Positions 13,269 to 26,242 of a DNA stretch of 64,000 nt are shown here, piece by piece. Position 1 is the stretch's first letter, and every line of letters starts with the position of its first letter. The notes beneath the pieces were generated by a model, which searched no databases, had not been told where the DNA came from, and saw nothing but the letters and a program-made list of their open reading frames with translations. Source of the stretch: Tachypleus tridentatus (Eukaryota > Arthropoda > Merostomata > Xiphosura > Limulidae); NCBI RefSeq assembly GCF_004210375.1, contig NC_134830.1, positions 43,467,094 to 43,531,093 on the forward strand. The letters run 5' to 3'. The translations under genes were made by a program, and so were the position numbers.

Positions 13269-13820
13269 CTAATGAACATCTGCGATCCCAGACTGCGGAG
13301 CTCGTTTTTGCAGCAACATAAAGTGGGATTTGATTGTTACGCTTATAAACAGCGCGAAGGTGGGGAACCATAGACTCTCTAATTCACGGTCCAGAACTCT
13401 ATCTATGTCAAATATATGTAAAAAAAAAATTATAATAAAATGACAATTTATGTATATAATTATAGTAGCAGCAAGATAACAATATGTTCGTTACCGAAAT
13501 TACGGTCTCGTAGAAAGGTATGTTCAGTGTTTTGTTTCGAAGAAATCCTTCAGTCAGTCAGGGATCTATAGTGGGAGAGGAATTACTTATCCTGTTTAGA
13601 TCCAGCACCTCCCACCTTTAGATATTACACTATATATATATAAAATCTCTGACGAGTACAAACCTATAACTATAACAAATTACAATTAAAGCCAAACATA
13701 ATAACTATAGGTAACTCGGAGTTAAAGATATGTAATAACTTTGTAGTAACATAATTAATTATAAAATAATCCTGAAAGAAACGTTTGTGTAAATGTTTTA
13801 TAATAATAATACGCTGCCAT

Positions 13821-13873
13821 ATGATTAATTAATTAATACACACTGACGTGTAATTAATACGAATTAATTAATC
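13821..13873. promoter_or_regulatory. Cluster of TAATTA homeodomain-type sites
   Basis: Several TAATTA cores (GATTAATTAATTAATAC, GTAATTAATAC, GAATTAATTAATC) with a TGACGTG between them lie 0.8 kb upstream of the SIX4/5 start. In AT-rich DNA this could be chance. Confidence 0.2.
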
Positions 13874-14439
13874 TATGTTATCACCTTTTCTAAAATCATC
13901 TTCCCTTTATAAGTTGTTGCCCCCCCACTCGTAGCACAAAATTTATATCCCTAAAATTTATGGTTCGATCCTTGTTAACTTTTGTGCAGCACGAGAACAA
14001 AACAGTCAAACTGAGAAATATATTTCGACAATATTTATAGGTTTATTCAATAAATAAACGTTATCTTGTCTCTCTCTACTTGTTTTCTTCTTCTTATGAA
14101 CAACTTGAACGTTAGTTTGTTGTTTCTCGTGTTCACAAAGTTGAACAGCGGATCATCCGCTGAAGGTGAGCTTGGTTCCAGTATCAGATTCTGGCGTTTT
14201 CCGGATACAATTTGTTTCTGTGCTTCAAAACGTTTACGATCAATGAGTGTTCTCTTTCTCTCTTAAGGAGATGAACGATGTGTGAATACGTTATATACAT
14301 AAGTATGCTTTTAAATTTCAGTACCATCCCGTTGCATCGGAAAAGTATAGAAATAAGTAGCTCAAATACAGTTAAAAATCACAGTTAACTGTAATAAAAT
14401 TACTTCTTAAAGATTCGAAGGCAAATACGTAATGTTTTA

Positions 14440-14636
14440 CCGCAAACAGTCGCGCTGGCAGGCAGTCACTGACCAATCGACGCTCTCTCTTGATATTCAA
14501 GGACCGCCTGATGAAAACAGTCACCGACTGCAAGTAGGCCTGCTTATTGAAAGGGGCTGTCTCGATTAGGAGCTGGTATAAATAAACTTCCTCTTAAATT
14601 GAAGTGGTTCTGTATTTCTGATTTTATCTCGACGCA
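14440..14636 (+). promoter_or_regulatory. Putative core promoter and 5' leader of the SIX4/5 gene
   Basis: This stretch is richer in GC and CpG than its surroundings. It holds a CCAAT box at 14473-14477, two CAGTCAC repeats (about 14463 and 14519) and a TATAAATAAA box at 14577-14586. A TATA box there predicts transcription starting near 14605-14610 and a leader of only about 30 nt before the ATG. I see no convincing initiator. An upstream non-coding exon would make this an internal region instead. Confidence 0.45.
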
Positions 14637-15517
14637 ATGATGACGGAAACAAACACGTGCGACACGTTTCGTCGCAACCACACGCCAGCTGTAACCTACA
14701 ACCCAAGTATGGAGGCAGGGGACTTTCATTCGGCTGTAAGCCCTGATGCTGAGGAGTTGCATGACCACTGTAGAGGTCACGAGGGACTACCAAGTCACTC
14801 TATTCAAACATTAGCGGTTACGTCAACATCAGATTGTCTTTCAATCACAAACCATTCAATTGGTTCCTCGGGGTTCCCTAATGGTCATTCTGGCATAAAT
14901 CCAGATATGGCCGGCATGACTGACCCTCCAGTTGCAGTAACTAATCAAAAACTAGCTGACCTTTTGGCAGGTAAAAATCTAAGCTTTTCTCCTGAGCAAG
15001 TCGCTTGTGTTTGCGAGGCCCTCAGTCAGGCTGGCGACATTGACCGTCTAGCTAGATTTCTCTGGTCCTTACCGCCCAGCGAACTACTACGAGGTAATCA
15101 GTCGGTGCTGAGGGCCCAGTCTACTGTAGCTTTCCATCGTGGAAACTTCAAAGAACTGTATTCAATTTTGGAAAGCCACGACTTCGACAGCCAGTATCAC
15201 ACTGAACTTCAACAGATGTGGTATAAAGCTCACTACCGAGAAGCCGAGAAAGTCCGCGGTCGACCGCTTGGGGCTGTAGACAAGTATCGACTTCGCCGAA
15301 AGTATCCGCTACCTAAGACAATCTGGGACGGGGAAGAGACAATATACTGTTTCAAAGAGAAATCCCGAATCGCACTGAAAGAGTGTTACAACCATAACCG
15401 CTATCCTACCCCAGACGAAAAGAGAAATTTGGCGAGGAAAACTGGATTAACACTGACACAAGTTAGCAACTGGTTTAAAAACAGGCGTCAGAGGGACAGA
15501 ACACCTCAACAGAGAAG
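14637..15517 (+). CDS. Six4: SIX4/SIX5-class homeobox transcription factor, exon 1 (SIX domain and homeodomain)
   Basis: This exon encodes residues 1-293 and two bases of codon 294 of a SIX-family nuclear transcription factor. In animals these act with Eya co-activators in muscle, gonad and sensory development. Residues 1-113 are a low-complexity N-terminus. The SIX domain begins near residue 115 ([15 protein letters not shown]) and runs into the homeodomain at about 232-291, where W279, F280, K281 and N282 match helix-3 positions 48-51 ([10 protein letters not shown]). [37 protein letters not shown] and [11 protein letters not shown] place it in the SIX4/5 group rather than SIX1/2 or SIX3/6. 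I chose the first of two adjacent ATGs. The ATG at 14709 (Met25) has A at -3 and G at +4 and could also be used. The frame is closed by a TAA lying inside the donor GTAATG, so the exon ends at 15517. Orthology to Six4 rather than a lineage duplicate is unproven. Confidence 0.95.
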
Positions 15518-16301
15518 GTAATGATTGTTCTTACTTATTTGAATAGTTCAGAAAGTTTGCCATGTCAGGAAAAATCACCTTTGTTCATTTGAATGTTTTG
15601 AGTGAATTAAACAAAAGTCAATCAGCGGATCTAGTTGGAAAATGTATACGCTGTTTGTGTCTCGGTAGCTAACTAATTGTTTGTGATGACTTTCGGAAGT
15701 ACATTTGTTTGAAATTTGTGTAATTTTTAAGGTCTGAGATGCTTTCGACGCATACGTTTTCAGCAGTCATAAACACATGTTTGTTCTTATACTTTTAACA
15801 TTGGTTGTTGCTAAAATTTCGATTTCTTGCTCGTTAAACGATTTGTTACACAACAGCTGCCCTTGTGGTTTTGGCGCTTGTCAAATGATAAGAACAAACA
15901 CCAAAAATTTCATAATCACGTTCCAGAACTCAACCTGTTAAAGTGAAGATTGAAAGTAAATAATTTTAGTGCCAGAAATAATATCTGAAAACTCTACAGT
16001 AAAAGATATATTAACTTTATAGCTTCAATGATACGAAATTTTGTTCACTGTGCGGAAACTACGTAGAAGATGCATTCTCGTTTAATTCCGTACCCCAAAA
16101 GAATTTTATAAAATTTAACTCTCAAACTTAAAGTGTACAAATCCTCTTTTATTTTAGAAGTTTACATTTCCTGAATGAATTACGCCTTTTCAGACAGTAA
16201 TGATGACAACGGTTAAAAATGGGGACACAAACAAATGAACATAAAACTTCCCCAACGTCTAATAAGCTGTGCTGCTATGTAAAAATGTTCTCCAATGAAG
16301 T

Positions 16302-16412
16302 TGTCCCTCGCTGGTACAGCGGTAAGTCTTCGGATTTAGAATACTAGAATCATGTGTTCGATTTCCCTCTATGAGCTTCGCAGATAGCCCAATGTGGTTT
16401 TGCTATAAGAAA
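16302..16412 (+). mobile_element. SINE family C copy
   Basis: Family C has a tRNA-like head (CTCGCTGGTACAGCGGTAAG, B box-like TGTTCGATTTCCC) and a short tail CAGATAGCCCAATGTGG then TTTTGCTATAAG. It lies 0.8 kb into the SIX intron. Confidence 0.75.
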
Positions 16413-18439
16413 ACTCGTACATTCCAATGAATTTGTATGAAAGTGAAATGTATTGTTTGGCTCACTTGTCAGCCATTTAGGAAACTGTTTTAAATAGGGC
16501 TCAATTTATTTTTTACATGTTGAAAACCAAGGTTTCAGTTTGTAATAAACAATAAGTAGTTACATATCTGTACTTTACCTTTATAAATAAGTTACAGAGT
16601 TTTTAATTTGAAATATAACTAAAACTCTTTCACGTCAGACAGAGTTAGGTACAGAAATACGCTTACACACATCAATTTGATTGAACAGAGTCAAGAACAG
16701 TCACACATAAACCAGCTTTCTGGACTTCTGGTTGTTAACATTTAAGCAATTAGAAGAACCTCACGAACAGCGACTGCAAAAATAGAATAAAGTTTAAATA
16801 ATTTAATTAATATTTATTATAATTCTCAGCTAACGATACCCTTATAATATTTTTCTTATCATAATATAAACATATGAGCAAACAGTATGCTCTATTTTTT
16901 TTGAAGTACAAGAACCGAATGTCTTGTTATTTCAAGTTACAATGAATGTAAGAGTACAAAGTTTCTGTAATGTAAATAATTAAATAAATATGTTAAATTA
17001 ACTTTTATTAGTCGTATTGAAAGTTAACATAAATATGAACAGGTGTTATGCAAAGTTTCAATTAAAAAATGTTTTCAACTATATTGTAACTTTATAGCGT
17101 TTCTTCTAAATATCTGTTGCACCATAAAGCTATTTCTTAACGTAAGCAAAGATCTTAGAGTTCATTGTAACAATTAGTTTAGTTATTAAATATGATTTGT
17201 TATTAGCAAGAGCTATAAATACAGTTCAGGCGTCTCAAAATCAGATAAAGCATAGTCAAATATTTTATAAACTTTATCTCGGATTATTTATACAAACTAA
17301 AGGATCTGTGGCTGAATAATGGCTGTAAACAAGAGACATCTTTAACAGTAAATAGTTACTTGCTGTAAATATTTCATTGGTTGTCTAACACCAATGATGT
17401 TTGTATTCCGCTGTCTGCATAAAGACACACACGAGTAGCATTGTTCGTAACTGTTATTATAGTAATATTTGATGTATTTGAGAACTGATAAATGTTATCT
17501 TAATATATTCCAGGATGTTAATTTTGTTTTTCATTTATGAATTAGATGCTTATATGAAACAGATAACTGAACAAATTATGATACAAAAATGGCTGTACTT
17601 ATAAACTATTGACGTAATCCGAGACCAGAAAAATTTACATTTTTACAAATTTTAACATAACTATAAATTTTAGCAAAATCCAAGGCCTGAAAATCCGAAA
17701 AGTTAACGTTTTGTTAACATATAAGTTGTTAAGAGCAGGTAAGTGTAAAAATACACTAGTTAATTAAGAAAGAAACTTTTTAACAGTTTTCATCGAGAAC
17801 TTAGTTCAGGCATATAACGTTTCCTCATACTGACGTAAATCTTCGTTGATTATCATGAACTCGACAATTTTCAGGCGTAGCAGTTAAGATAAACTTTCAT
17901 ATCTTTTCATATCTTTCATATAGTTAAGATAAACTATGAAGTTCTTTGGACTTCACTTTTAACTCGAAGTTCTGTTCACAAAAACAGTTAAAATTATAGA
18001 ATATACTGCTCAAAAACTCAAGAAATATCACTCTCGAGATATTTTCATATCTTATTTCACGAGATAGATCCAAAATTTCAACCTTACTCGACAAAGAAAG
18101 TCTTTGCGCTTCTTCAAAAATCGACAGTTCGATAATCGCTTTCAATCTGATAACGATAACAGTTTTATCATACTGACAAGGATAACGTTCGCCAAATTTA
18201 TCTGGACAGGCCTTCCATGACATAATAACTCTTTATCAGTTTTATTCCCCTTTCTTAACTATGGTTTTTCAAGACATGTGAACTGTTTGAGGTACAATGT
18301 AGAAAAGGACCAATTAGGAACAATATTCCAATGTAAGGCTAATGTGTTGTAAATATAAAAGTTTCGCGTTTCGCTCATGTTATGTTTCAATCATGTTTGA
18401 CCAGTTGTAGTTGCTTAATATTTGTGAATCTGCACGAAT
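16413..18439. other. Intron stretch, nothing recognised
   Basis: AT-rich intronic DNA without SINEs, with an AATAAA at 16544-16549. A short local repeat of TCATATCTTT lies near 17898. Confidence 0.5.
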
Positions 18440-18625
18440 AGTTTTCGTACTTAAATGCCGTAGGTGCGTTGTAGGAGTAACTGTCGAACTCCACTATTCG
18501 GACAAAGAGGAGTTGTCTGAGAGTTGGTGGTGAGTGCTGTTGACTAGCTTCTGCCCTTTCTTTAATCTATTATTACAAAACTGGGTAATGCTATGCGTAA
18601 GTAGCTTATCTGTAGCTTTGCGCGA
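18440..18625 (+). mobile_element. Diverged relative of SINE family A
   Basis: It shows CTCCACTATTCGG, GAGAGTTGGTGG, TGTTGACTAGC and a tail of GTAGCTTTGCGCGAA. The core shares the TGTTGACT variant with the copy at 7600, which hints at a distinct older subfamily. Confidence 0.6.
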
Positions 18626-18929
18626 ACAAATAAGTTATTGGTCAAGTACAGATATAAAGTTAAAAGAATGTTTAATACAGGTTAAACCTTTATTACAGTA
18701 TTTGATATTTTTCCATCATTAACTGATGAACTAGATATTACCAGTTTAACTGCTTTACTCTTTATCAGTCTGTTCTCTCTTGTTCCTCAAAACACAAACA
18801 AATATTTATTTAGGTTTTATGTGTTTTCGTTAAATGCTCCCCTATACATGTTTGTTTCTTTTTAGGTGTTATGGTGTTCAGATAGCTTATTTTATATGTT
18901 TCAGCTGTTGACGTAGTTCGAATTTTTAG

Positions 18930-19660
18930 CTGTTATAGAGGTATGACAACTGATCCTAGATGTTGTAACTACTGATAGAGTCATGGCAGCTGATCTGAGT
19001 TGTTGCTACTACTGATATAGGTATGACAACTAGTCCTAGCTGTTGTAACAATTGATAGAGGTATGACAGCTGATCCTAGCTTTTCTAACTACTGATATAG
19101 GTATGGCAACTGATCTGAGATGTTAATACTACTCATAGAGTTACGACAACTGATCCGAGATGTTGTAACTATTGAGAGAGGTATGACAGCTGATCCTAGA
19201 TGTTGTAATTACTGTAGAGTTCCAATAGCTAATGCTAGAAGTTTTGGTTACTGACAGAGTTCAGAAAATAGATTCTTGATGTTTTGGTTACTGGTAGATT
19301 TCAGACAACTGATGCTAGATTTTATGGTAACTTACAGAGTTCTGACAACTGATGCTCGAAGTTTTTATTGCTGACAGAGTTCAAATAGCTAATGCTAAAT
19401 ATTTTCGTTGCTGATAGAGTTCATACAGCTGATGCTAGATATTTTGGTAAATCACAGAGTTCAGATAGCGGATTCAAGATGTTTTGTTCATTAGTGGAGT
19501 TCAGACAACCGATGATAGATTTTATGATAACTTAAAGAGTTCTAAAAGCTGATGCTACGTGTTTTAGTTGCTTATAGATATTTTTGGTTATTACTAGTAT
19601 TCATATAGCTGATGACATCTGATTGTTTATGAAATACATACAGCTAATGCTAGATGCCTT
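18930..19660. repeat. Degenerate minisatellite, period 40 bp
   Basis: About 18 units. The motif CTGATCCTAGATGTTG recurs at 18951, 18991, 19031, 19071, 19111, 19151 and 19191, each exactly 40 bp apart. Later units drift to GCTGATGCTAGATGTTTTGG. It lies in the SIX intron. Confidence 0.88.
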
Positions 19661-21606
19661 TGGTTACCAGGATAATCGAGACTCGACTTTTTTATTACTG
19701 ATATAATACAGACTAACAATGGTTTCTGTGCTACCTCGTAGTCAAAGATGAAGGCATGCCATGAAGTTTGGTATTCGACTTTAAACTTTACCCAGGTCTT
19801 CAAAGGTATTCATTAGAAGTCAAAAGGACGCATACAAATTACACATACTTCAAATGACACTTAACAAAGGAGGTAATAGTTCTCTATAAAGATCGAGTGT
19901 AATCCAATACCTAACTAACTATGTTATTTACATTTCAAAATCTGTGGAGTCGTCACTACGAATGTACAAACAATACGAGTACACGTAAACTATTACAGTG
20001 TGGTTTTAGGTTTTGGTTTCAATATGAACATTTAAAGACGTGATCTAATAGCAACTAAAATACTTATTATTTTTTCATTGAAGTTTCTCACTGTGTACGA
20101 GAATGTTTCTCACACTGAAGATATTTTTCAACTGTTTACTTCACCTCACTATCAGTAAATCATAAAACATGTTTAGATATCAGATACTTGTGAGATCATT
20201 CATTGAGCGAACACTTTCAGCAAGTTTGGACAACCATGTCCAATCATTCTGTGATTTATTTTATTTTATCCTCAACGTCGTGAGACAGTAATAAAAAGAA
20301 GAATTATAAAATAAAATGTAGTTTTTTTTGTTTTTTTAATTTCGCGCAAAGCTACCAGAGGGCTATCTGCGCTAGTCGTCCCTAATTCAGCAGTGTAAGA
20401 CCAGAGGGAAGGCAGCTAGTCATCACCACCCATCGCCAACCCATAGGCTACTTTTTTACTAACGAATATTGGGATTGACCTTCACATTATAACGCTCCTA
20501 CGGTTTAAAGGATGAGCATGTTTGGTGCGACGGGGATTCGAACCTGTGACACTGAGATTACGAGTCTAACGCCCTAACCTGCCTGGCCATGCCGGGCGCT
20601 AACAATCATAATGGTAAGCTTATGAGCATGATTATTTTGTGGAATATAGTAATATGGGTAAATTTAGTGTTTTAAGTACGAATTAGCAGTGTAATCTAAC
20701 GTATCAAGAGTTAAACAGACACGAATCGCTTGACATAAAGTGATGCACATATGTTTACACACTGGGTGAGAGATTCAACCTCGGATTAAGTGGTTTTATG
20801 ATATATATATAACTTATGGAATACTTACATGGTTAAAATTCATCTGCCAGTACCGTTTTCTGAAATATATATATAACAATATGCTGACGTTGTCTGTTAC
20901 AGTTAAACAAAAGTTGTTTCAAACAACTATGGTGACGTGTAAAATGTCACACCTTTTAAAAACCTTATCTGAAGAGATAATCTGTGATTCTTACAAAGAT
21001 TATCATTCATTTGTTCTAAATATTAAGCCTAACACACTGTGCATTTTTGTAAGAAAAGTTTAATAATTTTAACTAAAAACAAACGTTTTAAGAATATTAC
21101 TCTCATAAGATTTTTCAATAAAGTAAGAGCCCGTTTTAATAGAACCATGAATTTAGTTTTCAATATTTAGTTTAAAAACGAAAGATCAGGACTTGTAAGG
21201 CATTCAGTATAATAACAATATTAAAAATGAAACACTATTTGGAAATCTGACGTTTGTGAATTTTTTTCTCAGGCAGAACACGTAACTTAATAGGCAATTA
21301 CTAAGAACGAAATAGACAAACGCTTGTGCAGTGCTAAATATACATTAGAACATAAATACTTGTCTTCATAATTTACATACTGAGCATAATCGCCTGGTTT
21401 ACAGCATAAAAACAAAACAGAAAAAGTAACACTTCACAGTTTCGTCTCTATACACTATTTACAGAGTAAATATGCTGAATGCTTTTATGTAGTGTTAAGT
21501 TTGGTGCTTCACAAGCCCTAAAGGTAAGAGTGATATTTGTACTTGGTTTCGTTCCACTATTTATCGCCTTACACGTGTTTAAAAATTTCAGGACCATTAA
21601 GATTGT
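19661..21606. other. Intron stretch around one family A copy
   Basis: Apart from the SINE at 20321-20599 there is only AT-rich DNA with short chance frames. Confidence 0.5.
20321..20599 (-). mobile_element. SINE family A copy, full length
   Basis: A T-rich tail at 20321-20340 is followed by the inverted core and a complete tRNA-like head ending GGCCATGCCGGGC. It lies in the SIX intron, antisense. Confidence 0.92.
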
Positions 21607-21727
21607 TTGTAGTTTGTAGTTAAGCATAAATCTAGACAATGGACTATCTGTGTGCCTCACACCACTGGCATCGAAACCAGGTTTATAGCATTGCAGGTCT
21701 GCAAAAATCCAGCTGTGGCACTGGAGG
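21607..21727 (-). mobile_element. SINE family B copy
   Basis: An inverted tail (GTAGTTAAGCATAA, GGACTATCTGTG) and head (GCATCGAAACCAGG, GTGGCACTGGAGG) are clear. Confidence 0.75.
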
Positions 21728-21755
21728 TCTTATTGAAGAAATTTATTATGTTTGT

Positions 21756-21778
21756 ACACACACACACACACACACACA
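21756..21778. repeat. (CA)n microsatellite
   Basis: About eleven CA units, just after a family B SINE. Confidence 0.95.
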
Positions 21779-22624
21779 TAAAACAAGTACAGCTGAATTA
21801 AACCGAGTAACAGAAAGTATATTTAGATTAAATAAAACGTTAACTTAAGTTGTAATTATTTTATATAATTAAAAAAGACAAAAACAAAAATAACATTTCA
21901 TCAACTGTGGTCATTAATCTCTATACAAATTCCATCTGTTTTATTAAACAAGTCCATAAAGAATTCGGTTCCTCTAATATTAAGTAATAGTAAAAAAAGC
22001 GAGCCTTTATTCATTGTCATATGACACTAGCAACGTTGTAGATATAATTATAATAACCTTAATTAAGATAGTTTTTACAAATTTCGTGTCGCTTTGAAAA
22101 TACTATATCATATTATTCCGTCTAGATGCACTTTACACATTTGTCCAACGCTACAAACGCCACCTGTACATAGTTCTCTTGAACATCCGTAATAAAAAGG
22201 TTATGAAAAAGCGAATAAATGACACCTGCAGTTAAGTTGCTTTGAGGTTTGCTGCTTCCTGGATGACATATGCAGTGACTTCCGATGTCTTAATACCATT
22301 TTCCAACCCAAAGTTTCACCAACTTAATCACACTGGGATATTATTTACACCTAAAAATTATTTGAAAAATCGTGTGTGTGTGTGTTACAGCGGATTAAAG
22401 TTGTTCAGTGGACTCGGATATTGCATTGTTATGTTAGGAATCGTATTTTTAAAAGCAGCGCTCTGTATGACATAGGTTTGACCCTAAACCCTGAATAACA
22501 ATAATACAATATTCAATGAGTCCGGCGAAGTATATCAAGAAATGATGACGTTGAAAGTTAGCAGAATCTTACCTGAATTCTTTTTTTTTTTTTTTTTGAA
22601 ATAAACATTATTATTAAATAAATA

Positions 22625-23022
22625 CCCCTTAGCGGTAAATCCGAAGACTTATTGGTTTGGTTTGTTTTGAATTTCGCGCCAAGCTACACGAGGGCTATTT
22701 GCGCTAGCCCTCCCTAATTTAGCAGTGTAAGACTAGAGGGAAGGCAGCTAGTCATCACCACTCACAGCCAATTCTTGGGCTACTGTTTTACTAACGATTA
22801 GTTGGATTGACCGTTGAATTATAACGCCCCCACGGCTGAAAAAGCGAGCATGTTTGGTGTGACGGGGATTTGAACCTGCGACCTTCGGATTACGAGTCGA
22901 GTGTCTTAACCCACCGGGCCATGCAGGGCCTCGAAGGCTTATAACGCTAAAAACTGAGTATATTTGTGATAGGTATAGCACAGATTGCCCATTGTGTTAC
23001 TTTGTGCATAACGACAAGAAAC
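22625..23022 (+). mobile_element. SINE family B host split by a family A insertion
   Basis: The host's first 28 bp (CCCTTAGCGGTAAATCCGAA and on) lie at 22625-22652. The rest resumes at 22932 with CGAAGGCTTATAACGCTAA and ends with the B tail (AGCACAGATTGCCCATTGTG). The insertion is the family A copy at 22653-22931. Confidence 0.85.
22653..22931 (-). mobile_element. SINE family A copy nested in a family B SINE
   Basis: The 11-bp duplications CGAAGACTTAT (22642-22652) and CGAAGGCTTAT (22932-22942) differ at one base and are themselves family B sequence. The insertion therefore split a family B head. The reading frame across it is an artefact of the repeat. Confidence 0.92.
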
Positions 23023-24242
23023 CAAAAACAACAAATGTAATATTTTTCTTAACCCAAAAACAAACAATAAACTTACCATATGTTGCTAATACTAACAAAC
23101 AATAAGTTTACTGTAGGTTGCCGATACTGACAAACAGTCAACCTACTATAATTTACTGATTCAGATATATTTGTAAATACCGCATACAAAATTTTCGTTT
23201 AATATACTACCTTCATGTTTCAAGAATATTCGCAACGTAAAAACAATATATAACCGAAATATTCGATTGCACGCAAGAGTGAAAATTAATTTGGTAAAAT
23301 GTCTTGACTTTGCGTCAATTACTACATTAGGTTAAAATCAACATTATAACCAGTTTATGTTTCATAGCTGACAGCGTTTGAATTTTTGTCTACAGTTTTC
23401 GTCGAACGAGAACGATTACTTTCACCTTGACAAACTTCTGTCAATGACTGCTATACGGACTAAGAGTCAAGTGGTAGCACGTTTTACACTTTCAACTGAT
23501 TTGATAACAACTGTTTATAATAACGACTTACTCTTAACGTAGTTAATAATACCAGCTCAGCAACAGAGCTCAAAAGTTAACAAAAAATCATATGATTTCC
23601 TATCAACAATGTTTTGTAATACGGATGGGCAGTTAAGTGACATTTTGTGTATTAACTTTGTACATGATGTCCTTATTTTGTTTGTTCTTTTAATCATATA
23701 AAGCAGGAGTTTTATGCACAGATTTTTTACGCACACTGTTTATCCATGCACTTGTTTCTTCAACAACAGATCGCCTCTTGTATAATTCCTGCACTTTTAA
23801 TAGCCATATACGAGAAATATTTGGCCAGCAAACATGTTATGATAAGGCTAAGCATGACTAACAAACCCATTTTAAAGGGTAGGGGTTAATCGTTCTTAAT
23901 GGAATACCAGCGTCTACTGCAGCCATGACGTGTGAGAATTGGTACATGGTGCTGTGACGTAAGTACGAATAAGAGCTTCTCTGAACTAACTTAGTCCTTC
24001 TTACTGATATAATATATAAAAGAACAAAAAAGTATTTCTTCTTCATAACTACTAACGTAGACACTTCCATAAGCCCCAAACCATGTGCCTTGCTTATCAC
24101 TTTGAATCTTATTTTTAAAACACATCCAAACCTTCGAATATATTCGTAGAAGTGTGCATGTGTAATTTCTTATATTCCATTAACACGCTTCATATTATGT
24201 TAAAATATTTGACAGGCTTGAATATTATTAGGTGGTAAAAGG

Positions 24243-24368
24243 TTGGTTGTTGGTTGTAATTAAGCACGAAGCTACACAATGGACTATCTGTGCTCTGCCC
24301 ACTACGGGTATCGAAACCCGGATTCTAGTGTTGTAAGTTTGCAGACATGCCGTTGTGCCACTAGAGGG
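24243..24368 (-). mobile_element. SINE family B copy, well preserved
   Basis: Tail GTAATTAAGCACGAAGCTAC, then GCCCACTACGGGTATCGAAA, and a head ending CGTTGTGCCACTAGAGGG. The full family structure is visible. Confidence 0.85.
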
Positions 24369-25554
24369 AAATATGTAAAATGAATGAAATTTTGGATGCA
24401 TTTATGGCATTACTGATAACCACCAGATATATTTATATGTAACGTATATAAACTAAAAAACTATTTTAAAATTTTATGAGTATGAAATATTGATTTAGAA
24501 GCTGTATCTCCAAAAGTGTGAGTACAGAAAATTCGATTTTACGCTGGCTATGGAATAATAAAATTTTAAACAATAATATTTTACTTTACGCAAGTAAGCT
24601 CAGTTATAAATGTGTACATTTTGAACAATTATTGATGCCTCAGAGTTATGTTCATAAAATGATCTCTGTGTGAGTGAATCTGTTAACAGTTTTTTTAATT
24701 ACCTATATTATACAAATTATACGATTTCACACACTGTTTATAAGTATTCAATATTTGATAAATAACAGGAGTGCGAAACGTTATTTATTCTAAGTTTTAT
24801 ACCTTTAAGGGTATGAAACTCCAAATTACTAAAAATACTTCGAAACCTTTGATAATGTTTTTTGGTATGACATCAGAGTCACACTTTCTTAGACTATAGA
24901 AAAGGTGATAACTTAACCAACTGATTAGACTAAAATACTAGATGTAATTGCGCATAGCACTCAAACGTGTTCTCTTTCAAGAGTAAATAAATCCAAAATT
25001 AAGAATAACAGATACTTTTATTTCTTGCTTTTGAAGTTCATATGTCATTCGATGTTGCAGCCTACAGAGTGCGCAATTCTTCTCGTGATTCATGACACGT
25101 AGACGTTTTACTGACGTCACAACAGTACGAACTGCAACGTTAGATGTCCTTAATGACGTCATTTTGGTGTATACTGATTGATTGACAGACAACACACTAC
25201 TGTTAGATGGTGTGAATGGTTAAAATAGGTTACCCTTCCAAACGGCCCTCGGGCCCCTTTTGAGAAAATAAAGGTCTCGATTTAAGAAGTCTTTTTTGAA
25301 GTAAATGTATCAAAATGCAATGAATATATCCAACATATCCTGGGTATATTAATTAAGTTATCTGAGGTAGTGGGATGGGTTTAGACTAAAAAGTTCAAGG
25401 TTATCTCGTATTAACCAATGTGCATAGGGTTTCTCATCATTTTTCTTGTACATTTGGTGTCAATATATAAGATTTATGATATTATCGTGAAACATAAGAA
25501 ACGTTTTCCGTAGCTCTGTGAAACATCGACGCTCAACTGGATTTAGGAGGTTTC

Positions 25555-25573
25555 TGTGTGTGTGTGTGTGTGT
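25555..25573. repeat. (GT)n microsatellite
   Basis: About nine GT units followed by TTGTGTATT. Confidence 0.95.
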
Positions 25574-26099
25574 TTGTGTATTATTTTAGAAAAGCCATAT
25601 TAGTCTATCTGCTGACTCCATCGAGGGTAGGTTACTGTGAATCCACGACTGTTTTTCATAGTTACACCCTTTATCGAATACTCATATAAAATAATGTGCT
25701 ATTTTAAAACTCAAACCAGAATAGAATTATTTTGACACAATCATGGACAGTTATCAGACAGAGATTTCGATATTCTAAGCAGGAGAAAACAACAATGTTA
25801 AAATGTTGTTGAATTAAAAAAGAAAACCCAACAGCTTCCAGAGTAACCAAGGGCCAGGGTAAACTCTTACAAGAAGGACGATGGTTATCGTTAGAACTTT
25901 AATATTTCAATTTTTCAGCGTATGAGAGCCTTTTGAGTACATGAACTACATAGTTAGGAGCAAAGACTGAGCTATTTCGTTTATTATGAATAATTTGGTA
26001 TGTACTGAGATTGAATTTGTTACTTTTAATGAATAAACATTTCGGTTATGCCATGATAAATGTATTTATTTGCGTTTTGACAATTTTTAATCTCTTGTT

Positions 26100-26229
26100 T
26101 TGGTTTGTTTGTTTGTAGCTAAGCAAAGAGGTACACAATGGGCTATCTGTGCTCTGTCCAACACGGGTATCGAAATCAGATCTTTATTGGTGATATTCTG
26201 CAGACATACAGCTGTACCACTGCAGGAGT
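26100..26229 (-). mobile_element. SINE family B copy
   Basis: It starts with TGGTTTGTTTGTTTGTAGCT and ends CAGCTGTACCACTGCAGG. It sits about 14 bp before a family A copy. Confidence 0.82.
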
Positions 26230-26242
26230 ATCCTTTGAAGCC

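Larger units (their letters stand above)
23023..26099. other. Intron stretch
   Basis: AT-rich with one family B SINE (24243-24368) and a GT microsatellite. A short GC-rich patch (GGCCCTCGGGCCCC) at 25243-25256 is unexplained. Confidence 0.5.

Noticed and set aside
14544..14793. Minus-strand frames opposite SIX exon 1
   Set aside because: Shadows of the real exon in the other strand. No start, domain or splice context.
21639..21848. 69-codon frame across the CA repeat
   Set aside because: It runs through a family B SINE and a microsatellite (His-Thr repeat), so it is a chance frame.
22748..22981. Minus-strand frame with GSNPRHTKHA
   Set aside because: Repeat-derived frame in the nested family A element. 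The frames at 29080-29304, 29470-29835, 53725-53931 and 3017-3217 are the same artefact.
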